In this document: positions 17,298-25,059 of the stretch, one piece after another
Layout of the letters: every line of letters begins with the position of its first letter
How positions within the stretch are numbered: position 1 is the stretch's first letter
From: Streptomyces sp. MMG1533
GTDB taxonomy: Bacteria > Actinomycetota > Actinomycetes > Streptomycetales > Streptomycetaceae
Assembly (NCBI RefSeq): GCF_001279775.1
Contig: NZ_LGDG01000014.1
Coordinates: forward strand, 1-30,004
DNA: 30,004 nucleotides
Direction: 5' to 3'
Notes under the pieces: model-generated
Told to the model about the DNA's origin: nothing
Databases searched by the model: none
The model's input: the letters and a program-made list of their open reading frames with translations, nothing else
Program-made: the position numbers and the translations under genes

Positions 17298-18251
17298 ATG
17301 TACTCCATCGGTTCGCTGACCGTCGCCCCCGGCGAGCGCGCCCAGGGCCTCATCCCGGTCGGCACCAGCACCTACGGCGTGGAGCTCGGCATCCCGCTGA
17401 TCGTCGTCAACGGCGAGCAGGACGGCCCGGTCCTGTGTGTGGACGCGGGCGTGCACGGCGACGAGTACGACGGCCAGGAGGCCGTCCGACGCGTGCTCGC
17501 CGAGCTCGACCCGGCCACCCTGCGCGGCACCGTCGTCGGCATCCCCTGCATGAACACCCCCGCCTTCGAGGCGGCCGCCCGCGCCAGCGGCATCGACCAC
17601 CTCAACCTCAACCGCATCTTCCCCGGCGACGCGGAGGGCTCGTACTCCCAGCGGCTGGCCGCCACCTTCGTCGAGCAGGTCGTGCCGGCCGTCGACGCCG
17701 TCGTCGACCTGCACACCGGCGGCGCCTACGGCGAGATCGCCCCGCTGGTCATCCTCCAGGGCGGCTACGAGGACCTGGCCACCGGCCTGGCGCTGGCGGC
17801 CGGTCACGAGCTGGTCTGGAAGGGCGGCAAGTGGGGCGGCACGGTCCGCCACCCCGCTCTCGCGGCCGGCAAGCCCGCCATCACCATCGAGGTCGGCGGC
17901 GGCACCTACCGCGAGGCCAATGTCGAGACGCACATGAACTCGATCCGCAACGTCCTGCGCAGCCTCGGCATGACCGACGGCGAGGCGGAGCTACGGGACA
18001 CCTACACCACCGTCTCCGGCACCTTCGCCCGCTCCGCCGCCGGCGGCTTCTTCGTCGCCCGCGCCGAGCCGGGGGAGAACTGCAAGGAAGGCGACCTGAT
18101 CGCCACCATCGTCGATCACTACGGCAACACGCTGGAGGAGGTCACCGCTCCGCAGGACGGCATCGTGCTCTGGGTCCGCCGGATCCGCACCGTCCGCCCC
18201 GGCGACGAGGTCGTCATCTTCGGCGAGGTGTTGGGGGAGATTCGGCCATGA
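17298..18251 (+). CDS. M14-family deacylase (succinylglutamate desuccinylase / aspartoacylase type), copy 2
   Basis: A 317-residue zinc hydrolase related to the gene at 10716. Ligands are His53 and Glu56 (GVHGDE) and His139 (DLHTGG), with Glu198 in ITIEVGGG as probable catalytic base. HLNLNRIFPG replaces DGVNLNRVFPG of copy 1. The C-terminal beta domain is GGFFVARAEPGENCKEGDLIATIVD. A GAAAGGAA site precedes ATG 17298. It sits directly after the aminotransferase, the order seen for DoeB/DoeD-like pairs, and its end overlaps the aldehyde dehydrogenase start. I infer removal of an acyl group before or after transamination; acetyl, succinyl and formyl groups are all possible. Confidence 0.8.
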   Translation: MYSIGSLTVAPGERAQGLIPVGTSTYGVELGIPLIVVNGEQDGPVLCVDAGVHGDEYDGQEAVRRVLAELDPATLRGTVVGIPCMNTPAFEAAARASGIDHLNLNRIFPGDAEGSYSQRLAATFVEQVVPAVDAVVDLHTGGAYGEIAPLVILQGGYEDLATGLALAAGHELVWKGGKWGGTVRHPALAAGKPAITIEVGGGTYREANVETHMNSIRNVLRSLGMTDGEAELRDTYTTVSGTFARSAAGGFFVARAEPGENCKEGDLIATIVDHYGNTLEEVTAPQDGIVLWVRRIRTVRPGDEVVIFGEVLGEIRP

Positions 18252-19708
18252 CCGGCGAACCGCAGCTGACAGAGCTGCTCATCGACGGCAAGCAGGTCCC
18301 CGCCGCCGACGGACGCTCCTTCACCGTCCTCGACCCGTCGAACGGCACGGCCATCGCCCAGGTGGCCCTGGCCGGCGAGGCGGACGTGAACCAGGCGGTG
18401 GCTGCCGCACGCGCGGCGTTCACCTCTCCCGAATGGGCCGGGATGCGCGCCGCCGACCGGGGCCGCATCCTCTACCGGATCGCGGAGGCCATCCGCTACC
18501 AGGGCGAACGGCTGGCCCGCCTGGAGAGCCAGGACGTCGGCAAGCCACTGCGCCAGGCCAAGGCGGACGTCGAGGCCGCCGCCCGGTACTTCGAGTTCTA
18601 CGCGGGCGTCGCCGACAAGCTCGGCGGCACCACGATCCCCCTCGGGCCCGGCCTCATCGACTACACCGTCCGCGAGCCGATCGGTGTCTCCGGCCAGATC
18701 ATCCCCTTCAACTACCCCCTGCAGAACACCGCGAGGGGTTCCGCCCCCGCGCTGGCTGCCGGCTGCACCGTGGTGCTCAAGCCGTCGCCGGAGGCGCCGC
18801 TCACGCCGTTGGAGATCGGACGGATCGCCCTGGAGTGCGGCCTTCCGCCGGGCGTCCTGAACGTCGTCCCCGGTGACGGCGAGACCGGCGCTGCCCTCGC
18901 CGGCCACCCGGACATCAACCAGGTCACCTTCACCGGCTCGGTGCCCACCGGCATCAAGGTCGCCCAGGCCGCCGCTGCCAACGTGGTCCCCTCCGTCACG
19001 GAACTGGGAGGCAAGTCCCCGGTCGTCGTCTTCGCCGACGCCGACTTCGACCTGGCCCTGACCGCCGTCGCCGCCTCCGCGTTCGGCAACGCCGGGCAGA
19101 CCTGCTCGGCCGGCACCCGGCTGCTGCTCCAGCGCGGCGCCGAGGAGTTCCTCGACAAGCTCGCCGCCCACGTCTCCGCACTGCGCGTCGGCCCGGGCCT
19201 CAGCGACCCGGACATCGGCCCGCTGGTCGCCGCCAGACAGCGCGACCGGGTGCTGGGCTACCTGGACCTGGCCCGCGAGGAGGGCGCCGTGGCACGGGCC
19301 GGCGGGGGTGCGCCGTCCGACCCGGCCCTGGCCGACGGCTACTACGTCGAGCCGACCGTCCTCACCGGCCTGACCAACGACGCCCGGTGCGCCCGCGAGG
19401 AGATCTTCGGACCCGTCGTCACCGTCATCGAGTTCGACGACGCCGACGAGGCCCTGGACATCGCCAACGACAGCCCGTACGGCCTCGCGTCCTACGTCTG
19501 GACCCGTGACATCGACAAGGCGATGCGGCTAGCCGAGGGCATCCGGGCCGGCCAGGTCTACGTCAACGCCACCGGCGTCGGCACCGGCGTCGAACTCCCC
19601 TTCGGCGGCTACAAGCACAGCGGCTGGGGCCGGGAGAAGGGCCTCGAAGGCCTGGCGAGCTACCTGCAGACGAAGAACGTCTGCATCGGGTTCGGGAACC
19701 GGTCATGA
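18248..19708 (+). CDS. NAD(P)-dependent aldehyde dehydrogenase
   Basis: A 486-residue aldehyde dehydrogenase that would oxidise the aldehyde formed by the operon's oxidases or transaminase. The proton-relay Asn lies in IIPFNYPLQN, Glu252 in TELGGKSP, and catalytic Cys286 in NAGQTCSAGTR. The C-terminal ELPFGGYKHSGWGREKG is typical of betaine-aldehyde and aminobutyraldehyde dehydrogenases. It differs from the GabD-like copy at 5947 in the Cys loop, so the two are not recent duplicates. ATGA overlaps on both sides. Unlike the 5947 gene it is uninterrupted and is probably the working dehydrogenase. Confidence 0.88.
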   Translation: MTGEPQLTELLIDGKQVPAADGRSFTVLDPSNGTAIAQVALAGEADVNQAVAAARAAFTSPEWAGMRAADRGRILYRIAEAIRYQGERLARLESQDVGKPLRQAKADVEAAARYFEFYAGVADKLGGTTIPLGPGLIDYTVREPIGVSGQIIPFNYPLQNTARGSAPALAAGCTVVLKPSPEAPLTPLEIGRIALECGLPPGVLNVVPGDGETGAALAGHPDINQVTFTGSVPTGIKVAQAAAANVVPSVTELGGKSPVVVFADADFDLALTAVAASAFGNAGQTCSAGTRLLLQRGAEEFLDKLAAHVSALRVGPGLSDPDIGPLVAARQRDRVLGYLDLAREEGAVARAGGGAPSDPALADGYYVEPTVLTGLTNDARCAREEIFGPVVTVIEFDDADEALDIANDSPYGLASYVWTRDIDKAMRLAEGIRAGQVYVNATGVGTGVELPFGGYKHSGWGREKGLEGLASYLQTKNVCIGFGNRS

Positions 19709-20643
19709 GGTACCGCCCGCTCGGAGAGCGCGGTCCAACCGTCTCGGTGGTCGGGGTGGGCGGCAACAACTTCGGCGCCCGTCTCGACGAGGACGGCACG
19801 AAGGCCGTCGTCCACGCCGCCCTCGACGCGGGGATCACGCTGTTCGACACCGCCGACATGTACGGCGGGTCCGGAGAACGGGGCGGCTCGCGCGGCGACG
19901 GTGAACGGCTGCTGGGCGCGGCCCTCAAGGGCAGACGTGACGAGGTCGTGCTGGCCACCAAGTTCGGCATGGAGATGGATCGGGACGCGGACCTGTACGG
20001 TCCGCGCGGGGCACGTGCCTATCTCCGGAACGCGGTGGAGGCGTCACTGCGCCGACTCGGCACCGACCGGATCGATCTGTACCAGTACCACGAGCCGGAC
20101 GGCGTGACCCCGCTGGAAGAGACCGTCACCGCCCTGCGGGAGCTGGTGGACGAGGGCAAGATCCGGTACATCGGCTGCTCCAACCTGCCGGCCGACGACC
20201 TCACGGACGCCTTCGTGTCGGTCCAGGCCCGCTACCACCTGCTCGACCGCGCTGTGGAGACGGACCTCGTCCCCGCCTGCGTCAGCCACGGCGTCGGCCT
20301 CCTGCCGTACTATCCGCTGGCCAACGGCCTGCTCAGCGGAAAGTACCGGCGAGGTGAGCAGCCCCCGGCCGGCAGCCGGCTGTCCTGGCGGCAGGGCTGG
20401 CTCACCGACGCGGCCCTCGACAAGGTCGAGGCGCTCACGGAGTACGGCGCCGAACGAGGACTCACCGTCCTCCAGGTCGCCGTGGGCGCACTGGCCGCGC
20501 TCCCCGCCGTCGGCTCCGTCATCTGCGGCGCCATGACCCCAGAACAGGTCACCGCCAACGCGGCGGCGGCCGACTGGATCCCCGACCCGGCCGACCTGGC
20601 CGCACTCGACGCGATCGTCACCCCCGGGGAACGCGTCGTCTGA
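19705..20643 (+). CDS. Aldo/keto reductase
   Basis: A 312-residue NADPH-dependent reductase of the AKR superfamily, TIM-barrel type. The tetrad is visible: Asp and Tyr in FDTADMYGGSGE, Lys in LATKFGM, His in YQYHEPD. IRYIGCSNLPADDL and the cofactor-binding end (AVGSVICGAMTPEQV) agree. It overlaps the aldehyde dehydrogenase by four bases. In this setting it could reduce the same aldehyde to an alcohol when oxidation is saturated, or reduce a keto intermediate. Confidence 0.88.
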   Translation: MRYRPLGERGPTVSVVGVGGNNFGARLDEDGTKAVVHAALDAGITLFDTADMYGGSGERGGSRGDGERLLGAALKGRRDEVVLATKFGMEMDRDADLYGPRGARAYLRNAVEASLRRLGTDRIDLYQYHEPDGVTPLEETVTALRELVDEGKIRYIGCSNLPADDLTDAFVSVQARYHLLDRAVETDLVPACVSHGVGLLPYYPLANGLLSGKYRRGEQPPAGSRLSWRQGWLTDAALDKVEALTEYGAERGLTVLQVAVGALAALPAVGSVICGAMTPEQVTANAAAADWIPDPADLAALDAIVTPGERVV

Positions 20644-20694
20644 AGCCCCCACCCCCTGGAAAATCCGGAAACCCGCGAGACTGAGGCGAACACC

Positions 20695-21360
20695 ATGCGA
20701 GAGATCGTCACCTTCGACGCCTATGCGACCCTGATCAACTTCGAGCTCGGTCCCACGACCCTGAAGGTCCTCGAGGACCGGCTGGATCTGGACAACCTGG
20801 ATGTCGACGAGTTCCTCGACGACTTCCGCGTCATGCGGTTCCAGGCCGTCCTGGAGGCATACCGCCCCTACCACGAGATCCTGCACTCCAGCCTGCGCAA
20901 CGCCATGCGCCTGCACGGCCTGGAGTACCGCGACTCCGACGGTGACGCCCTCGTCGAGGCCGTCCCCACCTTCGGTCCCTTCCCGGAGGTCCCGGATGCG
21001 CTGCGCCAGCTGAAGACCAAGTACGAGATCGCCATCATCTCCAACACCGACGACAACCTGATCGCGCGGAACGTCGAGAACATCGGCGTCGAGTTCGACT
21101 ACGTCATCACCGCCCAGCAGGCCGGTGCCTACAAGCCGGACCGTCAGACCTTCGAGTACGCCTTCAAGACCATGGGCGTCGAGCCGGCGCAGGTCATCCA
21201 CACCGCCCAGGGCTGGGAGTACGACCACATCCCGACCCGTGATCTCGGCCTGAAGCGCCGCGTGTGGATCAACCGCTACGGCCGCCCCGGCAGCGCCGAC
21301 TACCAGCCCTACGACGAGCTGCCCGACCTGTCGGGCCTGCCGAAGCTCCTCGGCTGCTGA
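20695..21360 (+). CDS. HAD hydrolase, haloacid dehalogenase type II family
   Basis: A 221-residue HAD protein of the length usual for L-2-haloacid dehalogenases. Motif I is VTFDAYATLIN with nucleophile Asp8; motif II is IISNTDD; the motif III lysine is in GAYKPD, followed by AQGWEYDHIPTRDLGLKRRVWINR. The last block departs from the S-N-x-x-D layout of true haloacid dehalogenases, so a phosphatase or phosphonatase-like activity is equally likely. It is 51 bp downstream of the reductase, with a weak GAGGCGAA site before ATG 20695. Its role in the pathway is not clear. Confidence 0.8.
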   Translation: MREIVTFDAYATLINFELGPTTLKVLEDRLDLDNLDVDEFLDDFRVMRFQAVLEAYRPYHEILHSSLRNAMRLHGLEYRDSDGDALVEAVPTFGPFPEVPDALRQLKTKYEIAIISNTDDNLIARNVENIGVEFDYVITAQQAGAYKPDRQTFEYAFKTMGVEPAQVIHTAQGWEYDHIPTRDLGLKRRVWINRYGRPGSADYQPYDELPDLSGLPKLLGC

Positions 21361-21407
21361 CCGACGGCGCAACGGCGAAACAGACCGAGACGCAGAGGAC
21401 GCATGCC

Positions 21408-22691
21408 ATGAAGCAGATCCCCTACTGGCTGGACACAGCCCCAGCCCTGCCCGACCGTTCCGGAAAGGACCTGCCCGACGAGGCGGACGTGGTGGTGATC
21501 GGCGGCGGTCTCACCGGCCTGTCCACCGCCTACCACACCGCCCGCAAGGGCGCCCGGGTCGTCCTGGTCGAGAAGGACAAGGTGGGCTCGGGCGCCTCCG
21601 GGCGCAACGGCAGCATGTGCACCCAGGGCATCACCATCAGCCCCGCCGAGGCGCGCAAGCGCTACGGGCAGGAGCGGGCCCGTGAGCTGTACGACTCCTT
21701 CCGCGAGGCGGTCGACGTCGTCGAGGAGCTCACCCGCACCGAGAACATCGACTGCGACTTCCACCGCTCCGGGCGCCTCGGCGCGGTCTGCAAGCCCGGG
21801 CACTTCGACGGCCTGCGGGCCAAGCAGCGCGATCTGGCCGACAACTTCGGCCACGAGACGGTCGTCCTGAGCAAGAGCGAACTGCGTGCCGAGCTCGGCA
21901 CGGACTACTACCACGGTGCCCTGCTCGACCCGCTCAGTGCGGGCCTGCACGTGGGCAAGTTCGTCGGCGGCCTGGCAGACGCCGCCGAGCGCGCCGGCGC
22001 GGAGATCCACGAGCGCAACGCCGCCACCGGCCTCACCCGCCTGCCGGGCGGCGGCTTCCTGGTGGAGACCATGAACGGCACCATCCGTGCCCAGCAGGTC
22101 ATGGCGGCGACGGACGCCTACACCGACAAGTCGATGCCGTGGTTCCGTAAGCGGCTGATCAACGTCGGCAGCTTCATCATCGTCACCGAGCCGCTGGGGG
22201 AGACCCGCGCCAAGGAACTCATCCCCAACGGCCGCCTGCTGGTAGCCCACAAGAACGTCGGCCACTACGTCCGCCTCACCCCGGACAACCGCCTCGCCTT
22301 CGGTGGCCGTGCTCGCTTCGCCCCCTCCAACCCGGCCTCCGACATCAAGAGCGGCGACATCCTGAAGCGGGAGATGACGGAGATCTTCCCGCAGCTGGCC
22401 GGGACGCGGATCGACTACGTCTGGGGCGGCATGGTCGGCTTCTCCTGGGACCGTGTCCCGCACGCCGGTGACGTCAACGGCCTGTACTACTCCATGGGTT
22501 ACTGCGGCCACGGAGTCCAGATGGCCACGTACATGGGCCGGGCCGTGGCCGAGATGATGGACGGCAAGCCGGAGGCCAACCCCCTGCGCGGCTTCGGCTT
22601 CTCGAAGGTGCCCGTCCCCTTCTACAACGGCACACCCTGGTTCCTGCCGTTCGGCGGCGCCTACTACAAGGCGAAGGACCGGCTGCTCTGA
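21408..22691 (+). CDS. FAD-dependent amine oxidoreductase (PuuB-like, DAO family)
   Basis: A 427-residue flavoprotein. The dinucleotide-binding motif VVVIGGGLTGLSTAYHTARKG starts near residue 28 and is followed by EKDKVGSGASGRNGSM, the glycine-rich loop typical of PuuB (gamma-glutamylputrescine oxidase) and related DAO enzymes. The C-terminal flavin contact is YYSMGYCGHGVQMATYMGR. It should oxidise a primary or secondary amine to an aldehyde or imine. ATG 21408 follows AGAGGA. It closes the operon; a strong terminator begins 22 bases after its stop. The operon thus opens and closes with two different flavin amine oxidases. Confidence 0.82.
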   Translation: MKQIPYWLDTAPALPDRSGKDLPDEADVVVIGGGLTGLSTAYHTARKGARVVLVEKDKVGSGASGRNGSMCTQGITISPAEARKRYGQERARELYDSFREAVDVVEELTRTENIDCDFHRSGRLGAVCKPGHFDGLRAKQRDLADNFGHETVVLSKSELRAELGTDYYHGALLDPLSAGLHVGKFVGGLADAAERAGAEIHERNAATGLTRLPGGGFLVETMNGTIRAQQVMAATDAYTDKSMPWFRKRLINVGSFIIVTEPLGETRAKELIPNGRLLVAHKNVGHYVRLTPDNRLAFGGRARFAPSNPASDIKSGDILKREMTEIFPQLAGTRIDYVWGGMVGFSWDRVPHAGDVNGLYYSMGYCGHGVQMATYMGRAVAEMMDGKPEANPLRGFGFSKVPVPFYNGTPWFLPFGGAYYKAKDRLL

Positions 22692-22712
22692 GCCGATGCC
22701 GACGGCGCCGAA

Positions 22713-22760
22713 GCCGCGGGGACTTCCCAAGCAGCGGTCCTGGGAGGTCCCTGCGGCTTT
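22713..22760 (+). terminator. Rho-independent terminator of the catabolic operon
   Basis: A 17-bp stem (22713-22729 with 22741-22757) contains only two G-U wobbles and encloses an 11-base loop. TTT follows at 22758-22760. It lies directly after the last gene and separates the operon from the aspartase fragment. Confidence 0.85.
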
Positions 22761-22775
22761 CCGGCCTCGCGGCTG

Positions 22776-22822
22776 TTGACGCACCCCCCCCATACGTCCT
22801 CGCTGGAACCATATGGAGAGGG
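22776..22822 (+). promoter_or_regulatory. Upstream region of the aspartase fragment with a CCATATGG motif
   Basis: TTGACG (22776-22781) is a possible -35 box, but no good -10 sits at the right distance. CCATATGG (22809-22816), next to GGAA, repeats the palindrome found in the iclR copy 1 promoter (8341-8348). GGAGAGGG (22815-22822) is the ribosome binding site for ATG 22834. A shared IclR site is possible but rests on one eight-base match. Confidence 0.3.
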
Positions 22823-22833
22823 TCCGCTCCGCC

Positions 22834-23212
22834 ATGACCGCCGTCACCCGCAGCGAACACGATCTGCTTGGCGACCGTGACGTCCCCGTCGATGCGTACT
22901 GGGGGATTCACACCCTGCGTGCCACGGAGAACTTCCCCATCACGGGCACTGCGATCTCTGCCTATCCGCATCTGATCGACGCGCTGGCCGCGGTCAAGGA
23001 GGCCGCCACCCTCGCCAACGAGGAACTCGGGCTGCTGGAGCCGAGGAAGGCCGCCGCGATCGTCGAGGCATGCCGGGAGATCAGGCCGGCAAACTGCACG
23101 ACCAGTTCGTGGTGGACGTCGTCCAGGGTGGGGCGGGCACCTCGACGAACATGAACGCCAACGAGGTCGTCGCCAACCGCGCGTTGGAGCTGCTCGGGCA
23201 CCAGAAGGGTCA
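22834..23212 (+). pseudogene. aspA: Aspartate ammonia-lyase (aspartase) fragment, frameshifted and truncated
   Basis: The N-terminal quarter of a class II fumarase/aspartase protein, which would convert aspartate to fumarate and ammonia. It reads [20 protein letters not shown], then [15 protein letters not shown] to VEACREI. One base is missing near 23085, so [18 protein letters not shown] and [19 protein letters not shown] continue in the next frame. Homology ends after LLGHQKG at about 23210, before the active-site SS loop, against a usual length near 470 residues. ATG 22834 is preferred to ATG 22813 because GGAGAGGG lies between them. The break point joins a minus-strand HupE-like fragment. 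It cannot be functional. Confidence 0.82.
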
Positions 23213-23575
23213 GCAGTTCCTCGACGATGACGTCGTAACGCAGACGGAAGTCGGTGACCCGGCCGTCGGGCGGGCGGAGTTCCAGCGGGTAGACGAGGTG
23301 CGCCGTCGCGTCGATCGTCCGGACCGATCCGGTGCCGAGCGTGACGGTCCAGGGCTCACCGTCGGCGCCGAGGACGCCCTCGCGGGTGAGGTCGCGGTCC
23401 ACAGCGATGGCGAGGCGGTCCAGGGGCAGTTGCACCTCCCCCTCGACCCGGTCGTCGCCGATGTCGAGGAGGACGGCGGAGGTGCTCATCGGGTGGGCGT
23501 CGGCCGGCGGCGCGAGGCCGCCGACCAGCAAGAGCGCCGCGAGCAGCACCGTCTGCAGCAGACGTGCCGCCAGGG
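23213..23575 (-). pseudogene. HupE/UreJ-type membrane protein, N-terminal fragment
   Basis: Minus-strand frame with a signal-like hydrophobic start ([19 protein letters not shown]), then [20 protein letters not shown] and [14 protein letters not shown]. The 'AHPMxxSxVLLDIG' beginning is, to my knowledge, characteristic of actinobacterial HupE/UreJ family proteins, whose C-terminal membrane half may move nickel or cobalt. Here the sequence stops near VIVEELLTL where the aspartase fragment begins, so the whole membrane domain is gone. Upstream it runs without its own start into the IS481 fragment; GTG 23549-23547 is in frame but has no clear ribosome binding site. Residues [12 protein letters not shown] ahead of it look like the real signal n-region. 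Confidence 0.55.
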
Positions 23576-23577
23576 CT

Positions 23578-24087
23578 CTTCGGCTTGTCCGGCGTGACCG
23601 CGCGGTTGCGGTCTACCTGCTTGCGTCCGACGTAGCGCCAGCCACCGCCGTCGGGGATGTTCCCCAGCTTCTGCACGTCCACATGCACCAGCGCCCTCGG
23701 GTGCTCATAGCGGCGGATCGGCTCACCCGTTGCCCGATCCACGTACGACAGCCGATTCAGGCGCGCCGTCGTGAGGATGCGGTGCACGTTCGACGGCGCG
23801 ATGCCCAGCCTTGCCGCGAGCTGGACCGGCCCTTCCCGTAACCGCATGCGCAAGCTGACGCATCTCTTCGTCACCGCCTTGCTCGCCTTGTTGGGCGAGT
23901 GTTTCGGGCGTGAGGAGCGGTCGTGCATGGGCTCGCCGGCCCGGTAGCGAACAACCCACCGCTTCACTGTCGGCCAGGAGACCTGGAAGCGGGCGGCGAC
24001 CTCACTGATCGGCCACCCGTCGTCGACGACGAGGCGAGCGACTTTCAGCCGGTGGCGGGGTGTGAGGGCAGCGTTCGGGTGTGGCAT
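23578..24087 (-). pseudogene. IS481-family transposase, N-terminal fragment
   Basis: From ATG 24087-24085 the minus strand encodes MPHPNAALTPRHRLKVARLV, an HTH (WPISEVAARFQVSWPTVKRW), then GEPMHDRSSRPKHSPNK, REGPVQLAARLGIAPSNVHR and the start of the catalytic domain with its first Asp in LVHVDVQKLGNIPDGGGWRY. The sequence ends near VTPDKPKSP, so the second and third DDE residues (normally in SDNG and the later Glu) are absent. The region between RRYEHP and LVHVD is three residues shorter than usual. The cut edge joins the HupE-like fragment near 23575. Confidence 0.8.
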
Positions 24088-24108
24088 GTGGTCCGTTCGA
24101 TAGGTCGA

Positions 24109-24134
24109 GGGGCTCTTCTCATGGGATGAGCCCC
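24109..24134. terminator. Hairpin between IS481 fragment and hydrolase gene
   Basis: GGGGCTC (24109-24115) and GAGCCCC (24128-24134) form a perfect 7-bp stem with a 12-base loop. It lies 23 bases after the stop of the minus-strand hydrolase gene and just ahead of the transposase start. It may terminate the tetR-hydrolase transcript or be part of the IS481 end. Confidence 0.5.
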
Positions 24135-24156
24135 CCACGCGTTTGGCGTATAACGG

Positions 24157-25059
24157 TCAGCGCTTCGCGTGCGGCGCGCGGGATCCGAGGCCGGTGATGA
24201 ACCCGGTGATCTCGTCCGGGTTCTCCTCGGCCATGAAGTGGCCGCTGGTGGTGGCCTGGTAGGTGAGGTCGGGTGCCCAGGCGCGCCAGAGGGCGGACGC
24301 GTCGAAGCCGAGTTGGGAGCCCCAGTCCTGCGAGATGACGCCGACGGGCATCGTCAGCTGAGCCTCGCGCTCTCGATCTGCAGCATCCATGTCGAGGTCG
24401 ATGCTGGCCGTGGCGCGGTAGTCGGCGACGATCGAGTCGATCGCGGCGATGGAGCTGTTGACGTAGTAGTCGCGCTCCTGGGCGCTGAACGTGGCCCCCG
24501 TCGGGTCCCATGCGTCCAGGAAGGAGCCGAAGAACTCGGGCGCGACGGCAGCGATCATCTTCTCGGGCAGGCCGACGGGCTGCGCCATGAGGTAGAGGTG
24601 CCAGGCGACCTTGGCGTTGACGCCATGGAGCACGCCCCAGGTGTCGAGCGTCGGCAGGACGTCGAGGATGCCCAGGTAGTCCACCACCGTGGGGTGGTCC
24701 AGGCCGGCGCGGACGGCGACCAGGGCACCACGGTCGTGGCCGATGAGGCCGAAGTGCTCAAACCCGAGTTCGTGTGCGATCACCACGACGTCGCTGGCCA
24801 TAGTGCGCTTGGAGTAGGTGTTCGGGTCGTCGGCTGCGGGCTTGCCGCTGGCGCCGTATCCCCGAAGGTCCGGGACGATCACCGTGTGGTCGCTGGCAAG
24901 CTTCTGCGCGACGTGGCGCCACATGTAGTGGGTCTGCGGGAAGCCGTGGAGCAGGACGACCGCTGCCCCTTGCCCGCCGACGGCGACGTTCATGTCCACG
25001 CCACCGTGGCCCGGGAGCGTTCGGTAGACGAAGTTGTCGATGGTCAGTGATGTGGTCAC
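24157..25059 (-). CDS. Alpha/beta-fold hydrolase (haloacetate dehalogenase / epoxide hydrolase type)
   Basis: A 300-residue hydrolase. Oxyanion motif LLHGFPQTHYMWRHVA is near residue 36, DLRGYGASGKP near 64, nucleophile Asp109 in LIGHDRGALV, and the base His274 in SGHFMAEENPDE. The overall pattern resembles fluoroacetate dehalogenase. However, residues that enzyme uses for its carboxylate and halide are changed: the second Arg of HDRGAR is Leu, and the Trp after the halide-binding His is Leu (WHLYL). A dehalogenase is therefore doubtful, and epoxide or ester hydrolysis is as likely. GTG 25059 follows AGGAG and overlaps the tetR stop as GTGA, so the two genes are co-translated. Confidence 0.82.
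   Translation of the reverse strand: MTTSLTIDNFVYRTLPGHGGVDMNVAVGGQGAAVVLLHGFPQTHYMWRHVAQKLASDHTVIVPDLRGYGASGKPAADDPNTYSKRTMASDVVVIAHELGFEHFGLIGHDRGALVAVRAGLDHPTVVDYLGILDVLPTLDTWGVLHGVNAKVAWHLYLMAQPVGLPEKMIAAVAPEFFGSFLDAWDPTGATFSAQERDYYVNSSIAAIDSIVADYRATASIDLDMDAADREREAQLTMPVGVISQDWGSQLGFDASALWRAWAPDLTYQATTSGHFMAEENPDEITGFITGLGSRAPHAKR

Noticed and set aside
16062..17933. A 623-residue open frame on the minus strand
   Set aside because: It lies opposite the class III aminotransferase and the second M14 gene, both well supported by active-site motifs; its composition is low-complexity.
10716..18251. Ectoine degradation pathway (DoeB/DoeD-like genes)
   Set aside because: The M14 and class III aminotransferase pair fits loosely, but there is no ectoine hydrolase (M24 family) gene, and the importer is of the Pot type, so a firm ectoine assignment is not supported.
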